A DNA stretch of 56,885 nt, taken from VMCP01 sp964592635. GTDB taxonomy: Bacteria; Bacteroidota; Bacteroidia; NS11-12g; UBA955. The stretch covers positions 1 through 56,885 of the forward strand of contig CAZQFZ010000002.1 of the NCBI GenBank assembly GCA_964592635.1. The letters run 5' to 3'. Numbering within the stretch: position 1 is the stretch's first letter; the number at the start of each line of letters is the position of its first letter. Below the pieces are notes generated by a model, which searched no databases, was not told the DNA's origin, and worked only from the letters and a program-made list of their open reading frames with translations. Made by a program: the position numbers and the translations under genes. Positions 1-9,110 of this stretch are shown in pieces.

Positions 1-47
1 CAGATGATACTTGGGTAATACCTGGGAAAGTATGTCGCCGCCAACCT
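1..47 (+). rRNA. rrf: 5S ribosomal RNA, 3' end (partial)
   Basis: The first ~45 bases match the 3' part of bacteroidotal 5S rRNA from memory: GATGATACT, CCTGGGAAAGTA and GTCGCCGCC in the expected order. The 5' part lies outside the window. The exact 3' end (about 45-48) is inferred. A strong terminator follows immediately, as expected for the end of an rRNA operon. Confidence 0.8.
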
Positions 48-60
48 TATTGAAAAAAAA

Positions 61-88
61 GCCTCACATCCGTGAGGCTTTTTTTTTG
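61..88 (+). terminator. Rho-independent terminator of the rRNA operon
   Basis: A perfect 7-bp stem (GCCTCAC / GTGAGGC, 61-67 and 72-78) with a 4-nt loop is followed by a run of about nine T and preceded by eight A. It lies directly after the 5S rRNA end and would terminate the rRNA transcript. Confidence 0.9.
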
Positions 89-296
89 CCTCAGTTTTTA
101 CGCATTTTATTGGATCAAACTCCCCTCATGAATTATGTTGTCACGCTTTTTTATGGATCAAATTCAAAAGTTGGGGGCTAGGCGTATAAATTATTCGGCC
201 CATTTTTACGCAATCTCTTAGAATCACTGTTTTGACAACAATTGGTCCAATATTTATCCCATTATTTTACAAGTTTATCCGATATTTAAATTTTAC

Positions 297-330
297 TTTG
301 TAGAAATTTAACTTTTTGAATTTATATTTG
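297..330 (+). promoter_or_regulatory. Candidate Bacteroidota-type promoter of the exported pirin gene
   Basis: TTTG (297-300) and TATATTTG (323-330) are separated by 22 bp, fitting the TTTG-N17-23-TAnnTTTG pattern of the Bacteroidota primary sigma factor. The start codon at 344 leaves only a very short leader. Otherwise 89-343 shows no gene. Confidence 0.45.
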
Positions 331-343
331 TTTAAACAATTAT

Positions 344-1237
344 ATGGAACGCAAGAAATTTTTGAAATCCGCAATCATTGCTTCAGGAGCCATTGCAACC
401 GGGCTTACAGCGAAAGCAATAGTGGAAAATAACAACGATGAGTTGTCGCCCATTCAATCGATAAAAGATCCTAATTTGGGATTTAATCATATTCCCCATT
501 CAAATTCTACCATAAAAATGAACACTGTATTACACAAATCCGATTCAAGAGGACATGCCGATCACGGTTGGTTGGTATCTAAGCACACTTTCAGTTTTGC
601 AAACTATTACAATCCAGAACGAATGCATTTTGGTGTGTTGCGTGTATTAAACGATGATTATGTGGCACCTGGAATGGGTTTTGGTACGCATCCTCACGAT
701 AATATGGAAATTATTTCCATTCCTTTAGATGGTGATTTAGAACATAAAGACAGCATGGGAAACGTAGCTGTAATTAAAAAAGGGGATATCCAAGTGATGA
801 GTGCTGGAACTGGAATAACCCATTCAGAATACAATAAAAATAAGGATAAAGCTGTTAAGTTTTTGCAAATTTGGGTTTTCCCAAATAAGAGGAATGTTAC
901 TCCTCGTTATGATCAAATTGCATTGAATCTCGCTGACCGTGAAAATAGGTTCCAACAAATTTTATCACCAAACTCAGATGATGAGGGCGTATGGATTCAC
1001 CAAAATGCATGGTTTCATCTAGGTAAATTTCAACCGGGCAAAATTGCTAATTACCAAATTAAATCCCCTGATAACGGACTTTATGTTTTTATGTTAAAAG
1101 GAAAAGCCAAAATTAATGGAATTGAAGTATCAGCACGCGATGGTTTGGGTATATGGAATACTCAGGATTCCATTCAATTTGAAGCGACAGATGATAATGA
1201 AATTCTATTGATGGATGTACCCATGAATTTAAGTTGA
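344..1237 (+). CDS. Exported pirin-family (bicupin) protein
   Basis: A 297-residue bicupin of the pirin family. The N-terminal cupin carries the metal ligand set of pirin/YhhW: H116 and H118 in a THPHDN motif, and H160 and E162 in THSEY. Family members bind Fe(II); some act as quercetin 2,3-dioxygenases, others are regulatory, so the substrate cannot be named. It differs from the cytoplasmic second pirin at 17.4 kb by about 60 extra N-terminal residues that begin with basic residues and a hydrophobic stretch (about residues 8-26). This suggests export or membrane anchoring, although no twin-arginine or lipobox is clear. It is probably monocistronic, flanked by a promoter-like element and a hairpin. 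Confidence 0.85.
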   Translation: MERKKFLKSAIIASGAIATGLTAKAIVENNNDELSPIQSIKDPNLGFNHIPHSNSTIKMNTVLHKSDSRGHADHGWLVSKHTFSFANYYNPERMHFGVLRVLNDDYVAPGMGFGTHPHDNMEIISIPLDGDLEHKDSMGNVAVIKKGDIQVMSAGTGITHSEYNKNKDKAVKFLQIWVFPNKRNVTPRYDQIALNLADRENRFQQILSPNSDDEGVWIHQNAWFHLGKFQPGKIANYQIKSPDNGLYVFMLKGKAKINGIEVSARDGLGIWNTQDSIQFEATDDNEILLMDVPMNLS

Positions 1238-1250
1238 TTCGCTAGTTTTA

Positions 1251-1278
1251 AGTTAATCCGTTTGGATTAACTGTTTTA
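1251..1278 (+). terminator. Candidate terminator after the exported pirin gene
   Basis: Perfect 9-bp inverted repeat AGTTAATCC (1251-1259) / GGATTAACT (1264-1272) with a 4-nt GTTT loop, followed by GTTTTAA. It starts 13 bp after the stop codon. The stem is AT-rich and the T tract short, so termination is likely but not certain. Confidence 0.55.
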
Positions 1279-1306
1279 AGTGTTCCGTGACTATAGTTAC
1301 AAAGTT

Positions 1307-1339
1307 AATATGGCGTAAAGTCTAACTTTGCGCCATATT
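1307..1339 (+). promoter_or_regulatory. Near-perfect hairpin overlapping the -7 element just before the porin start
   Basis: Arms AATATGGCG (1307-1315) and CGCCATATT (1331-1339) enclose a second inverted pair AAAGT (1317-1321) / ACTTT (1325-1329), separated by a T:G pair. The structure contains a TAACTTTG -7-like element (1323-1330) and ends 4 nt before the porin ATG at 1344. It could be an operator for a dimeric regulator or an RNA hairpin hiding the start site. No T tract follows, so a terminator is less likely. Confidence 0.5.
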
Positions 1340-1343
1340 TTAT

Positions 1344-2789
1344 ATGGTTATTTCTAGAATTTTAAATGTTAAGGCACGTGTTTTGGGGATGTTTTTAATG
1401 CTTTCCGTAAATCTGATTCATGCACAACATCAAGAATTGCTTGAAAAACCCAATCTTTGGAGAGGTAAATCCAAGCGTTACTATGATACTTCTGCCATTA
1501 GCAGGGCTTTTCAAGACGGAGTGTTACAAGGACATTTTCGATATTTTTTCATGAATACCGATAATCAAGGCGCACATTCTGATTATTACGCACATGCCGC
1601 GGGTGGTGGTATCCGTTACGAATCCGCTCCTTATCGTGGACTGCAAGTGGCAGTTAGTGGATTCTTTGTTTTTAACATGCATTCATCTGACCTTGGTGCC
1701 ATCGACAGCTTATCCAACCAAAAAAATCGTTACGAAATCCAACTCTTCGATATCGCTAATCCTTACAATTTTAAAGATATTGATCGACTTGAAGAATTGT
1801 ACGTTAAATATAATTTCTCTAAGTCTAGCATCACCGCTGGCCGGCAACTCATTAATACTCCATTTATCAATTTGCAGGATGGACGAATGCGACCTACGGG
1901 TGTTGAGGGATTTTGGGCTGATATTGCCGAATGGAAAAATACCCGAATAGAAGGTGGGTATCTTTATGGTATTACTCCCAGAGGTACTGTGGAATGGTTT
2001 GATATTGGAGAGTCTATTGGATTGTATGGTGTAGGTGTAGACCATGCTGGTACTCGTTCAAAATATGCTGGAAATCTAAATAGTAATTGGGTTACAATTG
2101 TTGGTATTCATCAAAAAGTGCATCCGCAAATTCAATTAAATGCTTGGAACACCACGATCGACGATATTTTGAGTACCAGTATGTTGCAGGTCGACTTCAT
2201 CATCCCCCGAGATAAAAAGAATAAAATTTATTTAAAATCACAAGTAATTCGACAGTTGCCCATTGGAAACGGTGGAAATGAAATTTCGCAATTTAAATAC
2301 ATTCAAGAAGGTGAGAAAGCCACTACCTTCAGCTTCAGGTTGGGTCAAACACAAAATACTTGGGATGTAAACATTAACTATACGCGTATTACTTCCGAAG
2401 GACGTTATTTAATGCCTCGAGAATGGGGTAGGGATCCATTTTACACATTTTTACCCCGAGAACGCAACGAAGGACTTGGGAATTTGCATGCAGGAACCCT
2501 GAAAATTACTAAAAGTTTCCCTAAAATTGAGTCAAAGGTCAATCTGTCTGGCGGTTATTTTAAATTGCCATCGGTGTACGATTATCGTTTAAATAAATAT
2601 GGATTGCCATCGTATGCTCAAGTGAATCTGGATTTACGTCATGATTTTGGGGGAATTTGGAAAGGGATGGAATTGCAAGTTTTGGTTGCTTACAAACGCG
2701 AACTGGCCGATGAAGTTTTAACTCCAAAACACATATTTAATAAAGTGAATATGATGTTGTACAATGTGGTATTTAACTACCATTTTTAA
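1344..2789 (+). CDS. OprD-family outer-membrane porin
   Basis: A 481-residue protein with an N-terminal signal peptide ending at IHAQ (about residue 28). The body alternates polar and aromatic residues as in an outer-membrane beta-barrel. The HFRYFFMNTDN, GLQVAVSGFF and GRQLINTPFINLQDGRMRPTG segments match the OprD/OpcP-like porin family as found in Bacteroidota. Pseudomonas OprD members pass amino acids or organic acids; the substrate here is unknown. ATG 1344 is chosen because the next Met (codon 16) would leave a signal peptide without a basic n-region. The gene ends 8 bp before the convergent TonB receptor gene. Confidence 0.75.
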   Translation: MVISRILNVKARVLGMFLMLSVNLIHAQHQELLEKPNLWRGKSKRYYDTSAISRAFQDGVLQGHFRYFFMNTDNQGAHSDYYAHAAGGGIRYESAPYRGLQVAVSGFFVFNMHSSDLGAIDSLSNQKNRYEIQLFDIANPYNFKDIDRLEELYVKYNFSKSSITAGRQLINTPFINLQDGRMRPTGVEGFWADIAEWKNTRIEGGYLYGITPRGTVEWFDIGESIGLYGVGVDHAGTRSKYAGNLNSNWVTIVGIHQKVHPQIQLNAWNTTIDDILSTSMLQVDFIIPRDKKNKIYLKSQVIRQLPIGNGGNEISQFKYIQEGEKATTFSFRLGQTQNTWDVNINYTRITSEGRYLMPREWGRDPFYTFLPRERNEGLGNLHAGTLKITKSFPKIESKVNLSGGYFKLPSVYDYRLNKYGLPSYAQVNLDLRHDFGGIWKGMELQVLVAYKRELADEVLTPKHIFNKVNMMLYNVVFNYHF

Positions 2790-2797
2790 TGATTTCA

Positions 2798-4855
2798 TCA
2801 CCACTGCCAGCGAAGTCCAAAAAAGATTCGTCGACCTTGATTGGCTGTATAAACATAGGATGGATCAAAGGTCAAGCCGTAGGGATTTTCAGCCGTTCGT
2901 TGTGCTACTCCATTAACAAAAATTACTTTTTTATCGAACGGATCGTGGCTTCTTGCAATTAAAAATGGAACAGATCTAGCCGGTGTCCAATCGAACACAT
3001 TCTTGATTCCACCATAAAATTCCAATTTTTTATTCCAACGATATCCACCGTTTAAATTCAAAATAGCATACCACGGCGATTGATCTGGCCGAGGATCGAA
3101 TTCTCCGAGCAATGGCAATCGCATGGAACTAACCGCATTGCCGGTGAAATCGATATTCCAACGTTGTGTGCGTGATTTGTAGGAAATCGTTAAACTAGAA
3201 TTCCATTTTTCTGTGAAATATGGAGTTTGATAATAAATTTCAACTCGTCCGTTGGATAAGGTATCCCCCGAAAAAGGAGCTCGAACATCCATGAATGTGA
3301 CTCCCCAACGCATCGAAATCCGCTTAGGTAGTTGAACGTTCAAATTGATGTTGATTCCTCGATTGTAGGAGTTTTGGCGTGTATTTACAAAACGAATTTC
3401 GTTGGGGTCGCTGTCGTAATCAGGATAAATGCGATTTTGAAACACAGCACCAAAAACATTGGTTTCCAAATCAAAAAGAATCGTTCCAATGGTCCAGGTT
3501 TGGTTCAAACTACCGCTGAAATTATAAGAGGTTTCGGGATTCAAAAATACCGGGATTACCATTCGTCGTGAACCTGATAATGCGGCATGTTCCTCAGTGA
3601 AGAGGTTGACAATTCGATATCCGCGACCGAAATTGAGACGTGCAACGGTGGTTTTTTGTGGAACAAATTTAAGCGCCAAGGTATAACCGGGAATGAATCG
3701 ATGAATGGGGTGATAATCCATTCTCAATCCAATATTGGCAGTCCACTTAGAACTTAGATTCAAGTTATTTTGATTGAATAAACCAGGAATCCAAATGTTA
3801 TTGGGCTTCGCTAACGCTTCGTATTGAGCCTGCTGAGAATCCAAAGGCATGTTGTCGTTGTAATAATTGTTGCGCACCGTAGCGCCTCCAACCAAATCCC
3901 ACCATTTTAAAGGCTTGTTTTGATACACCCATTGACTAAAAAAGGTATTTTGAACGGCTTTATAATGTGTAGTTCCGTAATAACTATTTTGATGATGTAT
4001 GTTGTAAGAAATCATCCATCGAATGGGAATTGTTCCTGGCAAATCGTAGTTCCCCATGAACTCCAAACGCCGAGTACCAATGCGTTCGCCGTAACGGGTT
4101 TCTTTTCCCCAATCGCTAGGTGAATAATTCAATTCGCCACCCCATCGCTCTTCAGTTAGGGCGCGAATACCCAAATTGAACGCTTTGTTTCGAGGACGTG
4201 CTACGTTCCATTTTTGGAATAGGGAAACTCTTTTTTGCAATGCAATATCTGTAAAACCGTCGGCATTAAAATCCTTTAATTGATCATACCAAAATGCGTT
4301 GATTCCTGTAAGAATGGAAGTTCTAGAATTCAAGAAATGAACCGCGGAAAGATCTAAATTCGTTTCTAGCCACGAGGTAGAATGCATATCTAGATCGTAT
4401 CGCGTTGAAGGCCGTTTCTTTTTTTTGGGGATGTTAGACTGTTCCGAATGTGTATCGGATTTTGGGTCATTAAAATGAGGAATTTTAGGTGTTTTGGTAA
4501 TGATATTGATGATTCCACCCATTGCTTCGCTACCATATAGTACACTCGATGGTCCTTTCATGATTTCCATGCGCTCAATCATGGAGTTAGGTAATCCCAT
4601 CATCCCGTAAACCGATCCCAAATTGGATATAATGGGCATTCCGTCTACCAGAATCAACGTATATCCACCTTCCATGCCGTTGATGTGAATGTCGCCCGTG
4701 TTGCAAACATTACAATTCAATTGTGGACGCACACCCGATGCCAATTGCAGGGCTTCAAATAAATTGGGTGTAGGATTTAATTTGAAGAATGCAGCTCGAT
4801 AAATTTCAATGGATACGGGACTTTCTGATTTGCCGACTGGTTTTAGCGTTGCGGT
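2798..4855 (-). CDS. TonB-dependent receptor, N-terminus lost in assembly gap
   Basis: 685 C-terminal residues of a TonB-dependent outer-membrane receptor. The plug domain is at the start of the visible part (ILVDGMPII, IERMEIMKGPSSVLYGSEAMGGIINIITKTP). The 22-strand barrel follows and ends in the expected aromatic terminus (FFGLRWQW). The CNVCNTGDIHINGMEG segment with two close cysteines marks a plug subgroup that I recognise from Bacteroidota; a metal or metal-complex ligand is possible but is inference. The signal peptide and any carboxypeptidase-regulatory-like domain are missing: the 100-N gap begins at 4856, so a reading frame running through the N block is an artefact. Confidence 0.9.
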   Translation of the reverse strand, partial: TATLKPVGKSESPVSIEIYRAAFFKLNPTPNLFEALQLASGVRPQLNCNVCNTGDIHINGMEGGYTLILVDGMPIISNLGSVYGMMGLPNSMIERMEIMKGPSSVLYGSEAMGGIINIITKTPKIPHFNDPKSDTHSEQSNIPKKKKRPSTRYDLDMHSTSWLETNLDLSAVHFLNSRTSILTGINAFWYDQLKDFNADGFTDIALQKRVSLFQKWNVARPRNKAFNLGIRALTEERWGGELNYSPSDWGKETRYGERIGTRRLEFMGNYDLPGTIPIRWMISYNIHHQNSYYGTTHYKAVQNTFFSQWVYQNKPLKWWDLVGGATVRNNYYNDNMPLDSQQAQYEALAKPNNIWIPGLFNQNNLNLSSKWTANIGLRMDYHPIHRFIPGYTLALKFVPQKTTVARLNFGRGYRIVNLFTEEHAALSGSRRMVIPVFLNPETSYNFSGSLNQTWTIGTILFDLETNVFGAVFQNRIYPDYDSDPNEIRFVNTRQNSYNRGININLNVQLPKRISMRWGVTFMDVRAPFSGDTLSNGRVEIYYQTPYFTEKWNSSLTISYKSRTQRWNIDFTGNAVSSMRLPLLGEFDPRPDQSPWYAILNLNGGYRWNKKLEFYGGIKNVFDWTPARSVPFLIARSHDPFDKKVIFVNGVAQRTAENPYGLTFDPSYVYTANQGRRIFFGLRWQW

Positions 4856-4955
4856 NNNNNNNNNNNNNNNNNNNNNNNNNNNNNNNNNNNNNNNNNNNNN
4901 NNNNNNNNNNNNNNNNNNNNNNNNNNNNNNNNNNNNNNNNNNNNNNNNNNNNNNN
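4856..4955. other. Assembly gap of 100 N
   Basis: Exactly 100 N, the usual placeholder for a scaffold gap of unknown length. Both flanking genes lose their N-terminal coding parts here. About 130-150 codons of isocitrate dehydrogenase plus the start of the TonB receptor must be missing, so the true gap is probably nearer 1 kb than 100 bp. Confidence 0.99.
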
Positions 4956-5987
4956 GTGGTGCAGTGTTTGAAGCTGATTTCTCGTCCCGGTTCGGAGAAA
5001 ATCATACGTTATGCTTTTGAATATGCGCGAGTTTACGGCCGTAAAAAGGTAACGTGTTTCACGAAAGACAATATTATGAAGCAATCGGATGGATTGTTTC
5101 ATCAGGTATTTGACGAAATCGCTGCGGAGTATCCGGACATTGAAAAAGAGCATTGGATCATCGATATAGGTGCTGCTAAAGTGGCCGATACCCCCGAGGT
5201 ATTTGATGTAATTGTAATGCCGAATTTGTATGGGGATGTGGTTTCAGATATTGCTGCACAAATTACGGGTTCTGTAGGTTTGGGCGGATCGGCCAATATT
5301 GGTGAAACTTGTGCTATGTTTGAAGCTATTCATGGATCGGCGCCTATGATTGCGGGACAAGGTATTGCCAATCCATCAGGATTGTTGCAAGGGGCTGTAA
5401 TGATGTTGAATCATATTGGTCAAACCGAAACTGCGGAAAAAATTCAAAATGCTTGGTTGAAAACCATCGAAGATGGTATTCATACTGTAGATATTTATAA
5501 AGAGGGAACCAGCAAGAAAAAGGTAAATACCATCGAATTTACGGATGCCGTAATTGCGAATTTGGGACAAAAACCGGTACAATTAATAGGTGTCGAGTTC
5601 AGAAAGGATGCGAAGTTCAATTTACCACCCTATCAACGCAAGGCCCAAAAGGCAAAAGCACTAAAAGGAGTGGATTTATTTATTCATTGGCATGGCACCG
5701 ATGCCAATATCTTAGCGGATATGTTGAAGCCTTTGAATAATGGGAAAATGAATTTATCGATGATTACCAATCGCGGTATTAAAGTGTGGCCGGAAGGATT
5801 CGAAGAAACCTTTTGCACCGATCATTGGCGCTGCAGATATAAAGCAGTTGCAGGTCATGTTCCAACCAAGGCAGATATTATTGAATTGTTACAATTAGCA
5901 GATCAGCATGGTTTGGATTCGATTAAGACGGAAAATCTGTATTCATTTGATGGGGTAGATGCGTACTCACTGGGTCAAGGACAGTAA
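4956..5987 (+). CDS. icd: NADP-dependent isocitrate dehydrogenase, N-terminus lost in assembly gap
   Basis: 343 residues of an isocitrate/isopropylmalate-dehydrogenase-fold enzyme, which oxidatively decarboxylates isocitrate to 2-oxoglutarate in the TCA cycle. Visible signatures are the VTCFTKDNIMK segment, the metal/substrate region FDVIVMPNLYGDVVSDIAAQ, the cofactor loop EAIHGSAP and NPSGLLQGAVMML. A long C-terminal extension (FIHWHGTDANILADML ... FCTDHWRCRY) is typical of the ~480-residue Thermus-type NADP-IDH rather than the E. coli form. The frame is open from the first base after the gap; roughly the first 135-150 residues are missing. No gene follows in 5988-6187 except a shared terminator. 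Confidence 0.93.
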   Translation: MVQCLKLISRPGSEKIIRYAFEYARVYGRKKVTCFTKDNIMKQSDGLFHQVFDEIAAEYPDIEKEHWIIDIGAAKVADTPEVFDVIVMPNLYGDVVSDIAAQITGSVGLGGSANIGETCAMFEAIHGSAPMIAGQGIANPSGLLQGAVMMLNHIGQTETAEKIQNAWLKTIEDGIHTVDIYKEGTSKKKVNTIEFTDAVIANLGQKPVQLIGVEFRKDAKFNLPPYQRKAQKAKALKGVDLFIHWHGTDANILADMLKPLNNGKMNLSMITNRGIKVWPEGFEETFCTDHWRCRYKAVAGHVPTKADIIELLQLADQHGLDSIKTENLYSFDGVDAYSLGQGQ

Positions 5988-6113
5988 CGTTACATCAAAA
6001 TACGTTTTTTGAAATTGTTGAAAAAGGGTTAGGTGCAAAAGTGAAACTTTCCATTGAACTTTTATAAGCACATTTATTGAAAAGCCCTTTAAAACAGAAA
6101 ATCGTACAAAAAG

Positions 6114-6139
6114 AAAATGCCCCAGAAATGGGGCATTTT
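6114..6139. terminator. Bidirectional terminator between icd and the cold-shock gene
   Basis: Inverted repeat AAAATGCCCC (6114-6123) / GGGGCATTTT (6130-6139) with a 6-nt loop. It has A/T tracts on both sides, so it works in both directions. It lies between the convergent icd and cold-shock genes. Confidence 0.88.
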
Positions 6140-6187
6140 AAATTAGAAATTTTTAAGGTAAACAGAAATAAAATTATATATACTTTA

Positions 6188-6382
6188 TTAACCTATTACT
6201 CTTACTTTAACGGCGTTTAAGCCTTTTTTACCTTCTTCTAACTCAAATTCAACTGCGTCGTTTTCACGAACTTTGTCGATTAAGCCAGTTACGTGAGAAA
6301 AATACTCTTCTCCATTTTGGTCGTCAACAATAAAACCATAACCTTTGGTCTCATTGAAAAATTTAACTTTACCTGTGTGCAT
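6188..6382 (-). CDS. Cold-shock domain protein (CspA family)
   Basis: A 64-residue single cold-shock domain, the normal family length. RNP1 is KGYGFI (residues 13-18). RNP2 is degenerate (EYFSHV, 26-31). The N-terminal GKVKFFNETKGYGFI is diagnostic. Such proteins bind single-stranded RNA/DNA and act as RNA chaperones in the cytoplasm. It follows the M1 peptidase gene by 64 bp on the same strand but has its own promoter-like element and a strong terminator. Confidence 0.95.
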   Translation of the reverse strand: MHTGKVKFFNETKGYGFIVDDQNGEEYFSHVTGLIDKVRENDAVEFELEEGKKGLNAVKVRVIG

Positions 6383-6401
6383 TCAATTAACTTTAAGTAT
6401 T

Positions 6402-6409
6402 CAAAGGTA
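6402..6409 (-). promoter_or_regulatory. -7 promoter element of the cold-shock gene
   Basis: On the minus strand this reads TACCTTTG, a match to the Bacteroidota TAnnTTTG -7 element, 20 bp before the ATG. No convincing -33 element is seen at the usual distance. The leader would be short, unlike the long 5' UTR of enterobacterial cspA. Confidence 0.5.
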
Positions 6410-6446
6410 ACTGAATCCATGAACTTTCCTAACGTTTCGCACAATT

Positions 6447-9047
6447 TTATTTTCTTTTTAATAAATTCTTGGTACTTAGTTTTGAACCTTTGGATTTTTC
6501 TTGTGGATTTTCAAAAGCTTCCCAACGCTGATTACTTTCATCGATATCGGCAGTTTCGCGGAAAGGATCAATCACAATGCTTTGAACTTCTTTGTATTTC
6601 ACAAATACTTTGCTGAATTTATCTTCATTTTTTCTCCAAATGTAAGCACTGATGTAATCTACTTCTGAAGTTCCATCCACATAGTTCCATTGAATGATGA
6701 CGGGCATTACAGTTCCACCTACATTGCTAAAATTCAACTGATAGTAATAATTGTTTTTCAATGCAGTAAATTCCGCATCGGTAACTACATCGAAACCGCT
6801 CATTCGATTTACAGTTTGAATTTTTTGAGCGGTATCACGTTGTTGAATACGCTCTTCAGCCACTTCACCTTTGGTGTTCAAAGCACGGTAATAATATGTA
6901 TCACGCAATGATGTATCCGTATCTACTGCGAAAATCATTCCTGCTGCCTTATTGCGCAAGCGAGAAACATGCAAGAAACGATCGTCTGCCATGGCTTGAG
7001 CTCTTCGAGGATTTCTGTTTCGGGGGATGTTTAACTGCTCATTCGTATTTAGTGTATCTATTTTTACGGGTACACTGCTCGGATTGTTGAGCTTAAATGC
7101 CACCACTGAATCCAAACGAATATCTACTGGTTGAATGTCAAAAAACCATGCTCTCCAGAACCAATCTAAATCAACACCCGATGCGTCTTCCATCGAACGG
7201 AAAAAATCCGAAGGTCGAGGATGTTTGTAAGCCCATCTGCGACAATATTCTTTAAACGCGTAATCAAATAATTCTCTACCCATCACCGTTTCGCGCAAAA
7301 TATTCAAAGCTGTGGCCGGTTTTGCATAGGCATTCGGACCAAATTCGATGATATTTTCAGAATTGGTCATGATGGGTTCCAATCGCTCAACTGGAAGTTT
7401 CATGTAATCCACAATTTTGTGAGCCGGACCTCTTCTGGATGGGTAATTATTGTCGAATTCTTGTTCGGTCAAAAATTGTACAAACGTATTTAATCCTTCA
7501 TCCATCCAACTCCAATGACGTTCATCTGAATTAATAATCATCGGGAAGAAATTATGCCCTACTTCATGAATAATTACCCCAATCATTCCATATTTCGTAG
7601 CTTCTGTATAATTGCCAGCCGAATCAGTTCTTCCGTAGTTGAAACAAATCATTGGATATTCCATACCACTGCTTGCTTCTACTGAAATGGCCACAGGGTA
7701 TTGATAGGGGATAGTGTATTTGGAGTAGGTTTTGATAGTATGCGCAACTACCTTGGTAGAATATTTGTTGTATAATTTGTACGATTCTTTGGGGTAATAA
7801 CTCATACACATTACTTTTTTACCCTCAACGTATTCAGGCATTGCGTCCCAAGTAAATTTGCGCGAAGATCCCCAAGCAAAATCACGAACGTTTTTCGCTG
7901 AGTACTTCCACGTTTTGTATCCCAAACCATATACATCTAAAGCGTTCACTTGGTCTTTATTGTTGGGATCTACTGCACATGCCACATCAAGTTTAGAACT
8001 TGCGGCAGAGCAAGCTTTGTCATCCCCAAAAACCACGGAAATATTGCTTGGGTTGATACGAATTCCTTTGCTTGATAGGATGTTTAAATAACTATTGATG
8101 TTAGAATTTACATCATCCAACGTTACAATCTGATTGGGGGTATTGACCTTTTTAGTTTGAATGGCTCTTTCAGTTTGGTTGAAACAACTGTTCCAACGAT
8201 TCCATTGTTGAGCGCTCAACACCTCTTTATAGTTGGAACATTCTCCGGTTGCTGCAACAATATGGTCGGATGGAACCATGATATTCACATCAAAATCACC
8301 AAAAACCAATGAAAACTCTCCTCTACCAGTAAATTGTTTGTGATTCCAACCTTGGTAATCGCTGTAAACGCACATTCTAGGGTACCATTGCGAAATGGTG
8401 AATAAATCCGATTGACCATCGGGCATGAATTCGTATCCGCCGCGACCGCCCATGCGCATTCTTTCAGCAATTTTATAGCTCCATTTAATATTGAAAACGA
8501 ATTTTTCTTTTGATTTTAATCCTTTGGGTAAATCAACACGCATCATGGTGTGATTGATGGTAAAGGGCAGTTTTTGGCCCTTGGCATCGGTAACACTCCA
8601 AATATTGGTGCCATAACCGTTCAATCTTTTTTGAACATCTAAATCTGAAACTTGATCTGGAGTGATGGGTTCACTCACCTTACTTTCATTGAAGTAATTG
8701 TTTTCACCGTTGGGATTGTGCTCGTTTTCATCGAGTTGCAACCACAAATAAGTGAGAACGTCGGGCGAATTATTGGTGTAGGTGATGGTTTCTGAACCGT
8801 GCAATACGCGTCGTTGCTCATCTAAAACAGCCGAGATTTTATAATCCGCTTTTTGTTGCCAGTAGGCATGTCCAGGAGCGCCAGAAGCTGCCCGGTATTC
8901 ATTCACATCCTCCAAAAGAGGTCCAATTTGCTCAAATCGATTTCCGTGATTGGAACGGGGATTGTTAAATACATTTTGTCCAGTTAACAAAGAACCATTG
9001 AACAATAGCGTGCACCACAAGATGCCTTGGTGTAAAACTCGTTTCAT
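6447..9047 (-). CDS. M1-family zinc metallopeptidase (aminopeptidase), exported
   Basis: An 866-residue protein with a signal peptide (LFNGSLLTGQ, cleavage near residue 23). The gluzincin motif HEVGH is at 494-498, with the third zinc ligand E517 in WMDEGLNTF, exactly the HExxH-x18-E spacing. The exopeptidase motif is probably SSGMEYP (the GxMEN site of classic M1 enzymes), with N replaced by P. It likely trims peptides in the periplasm or at the surface. The C-terminus is basic (NLLKRK) with no T9SS sorting domain. It lies 63 bp downstream of the HupE-like gene on the same strand, probably co-transcribed with it. Confidence 0.92.
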   Translation of the reverse strand: MKRVLHQGILWCTLLFNGSLLTGQNVFNNPRSNHGNRFEQIGPLLEDVNEYRAASGAPGHAYWQQKADYKISAVLDEQRRVLHGSETITYTNNSPDVLTYLWLQLDENEHNPNGENNYFNESKVSEPITPDQVSDLDVQKRLNGYGTNIWSVTDAKGQKLPFTINHTMMRVDLPKGLKSKEKFVFNIKWSYKIAERMRMGGRGGYEFMPDGQSDLFTISQWYPRMCVYSDYQGWNHKQFTGRGEFSLVFGDFDVNIMVPSDHIVAATGECSNYKEVLSAQQWNRWNSCFNQTERAIQTKKVNTPNQIVTLDDVNSNINSYLNILSSKGIRINPSNISVVFGDDKACSAASSKLDVACAVDPNNKDQVNALDVYGLGYKTWKYSAKNVRDFAWGSSRKFTWDAMPEYVEGKKVMCMSYYPKESYKLYNKYSTKVVAHTIKTYSKYTIPYQYPVAISVEASSGMEYPMICFNYGRTDSAGNYTEATKYGMIGVIIHEVGHNFFPMIINSDERHWSWMDEGLNTFVQFLTEQEFDNNYPSRRGPAHKIVDYMKLPVERLEPIMTNSENIIEFGPNAYAKPATALNILRETVMGRELFDYAFKEYCRRWAYKHPRPSDFFRSMEDASGVDLDWFWRAWFFDIQPVDIRLDSVVAFKLNNPSSVPVKIDTLNTNEQLNIPRNRNPRRAQAMADDRFLHVSRLRNKAAGMIFAVDTDTSLRDTYYYRALNTKGEVAEERIQQRDTAQKIQTVNRMSGFDVVTDAEFTALKNNYYYQLNFSNVGGTVMPVIIQWNYVDGTSEVDYISAYIWRKNEDKFSKVFVKYKEVQSIVIDPFRETADIDESNQRWEAFENPQEKSKGSKLSTKNLLKRK

Positions 9048-9110
9048 TTTAGCGTAAAAGGTTGGGTTTTGAGTAAATAAATACTCGGACTGCGAATATA
9101 AACAATTCGC

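Noticed and set aside
2798..5005. Continuous reading frames crossing the N block (735-residue minus-strand and 392-residue plus-strand)
   Set aside because: Frames through N are artefacts. The TonB receptor is supported only to 4855 and icd only from 4956.
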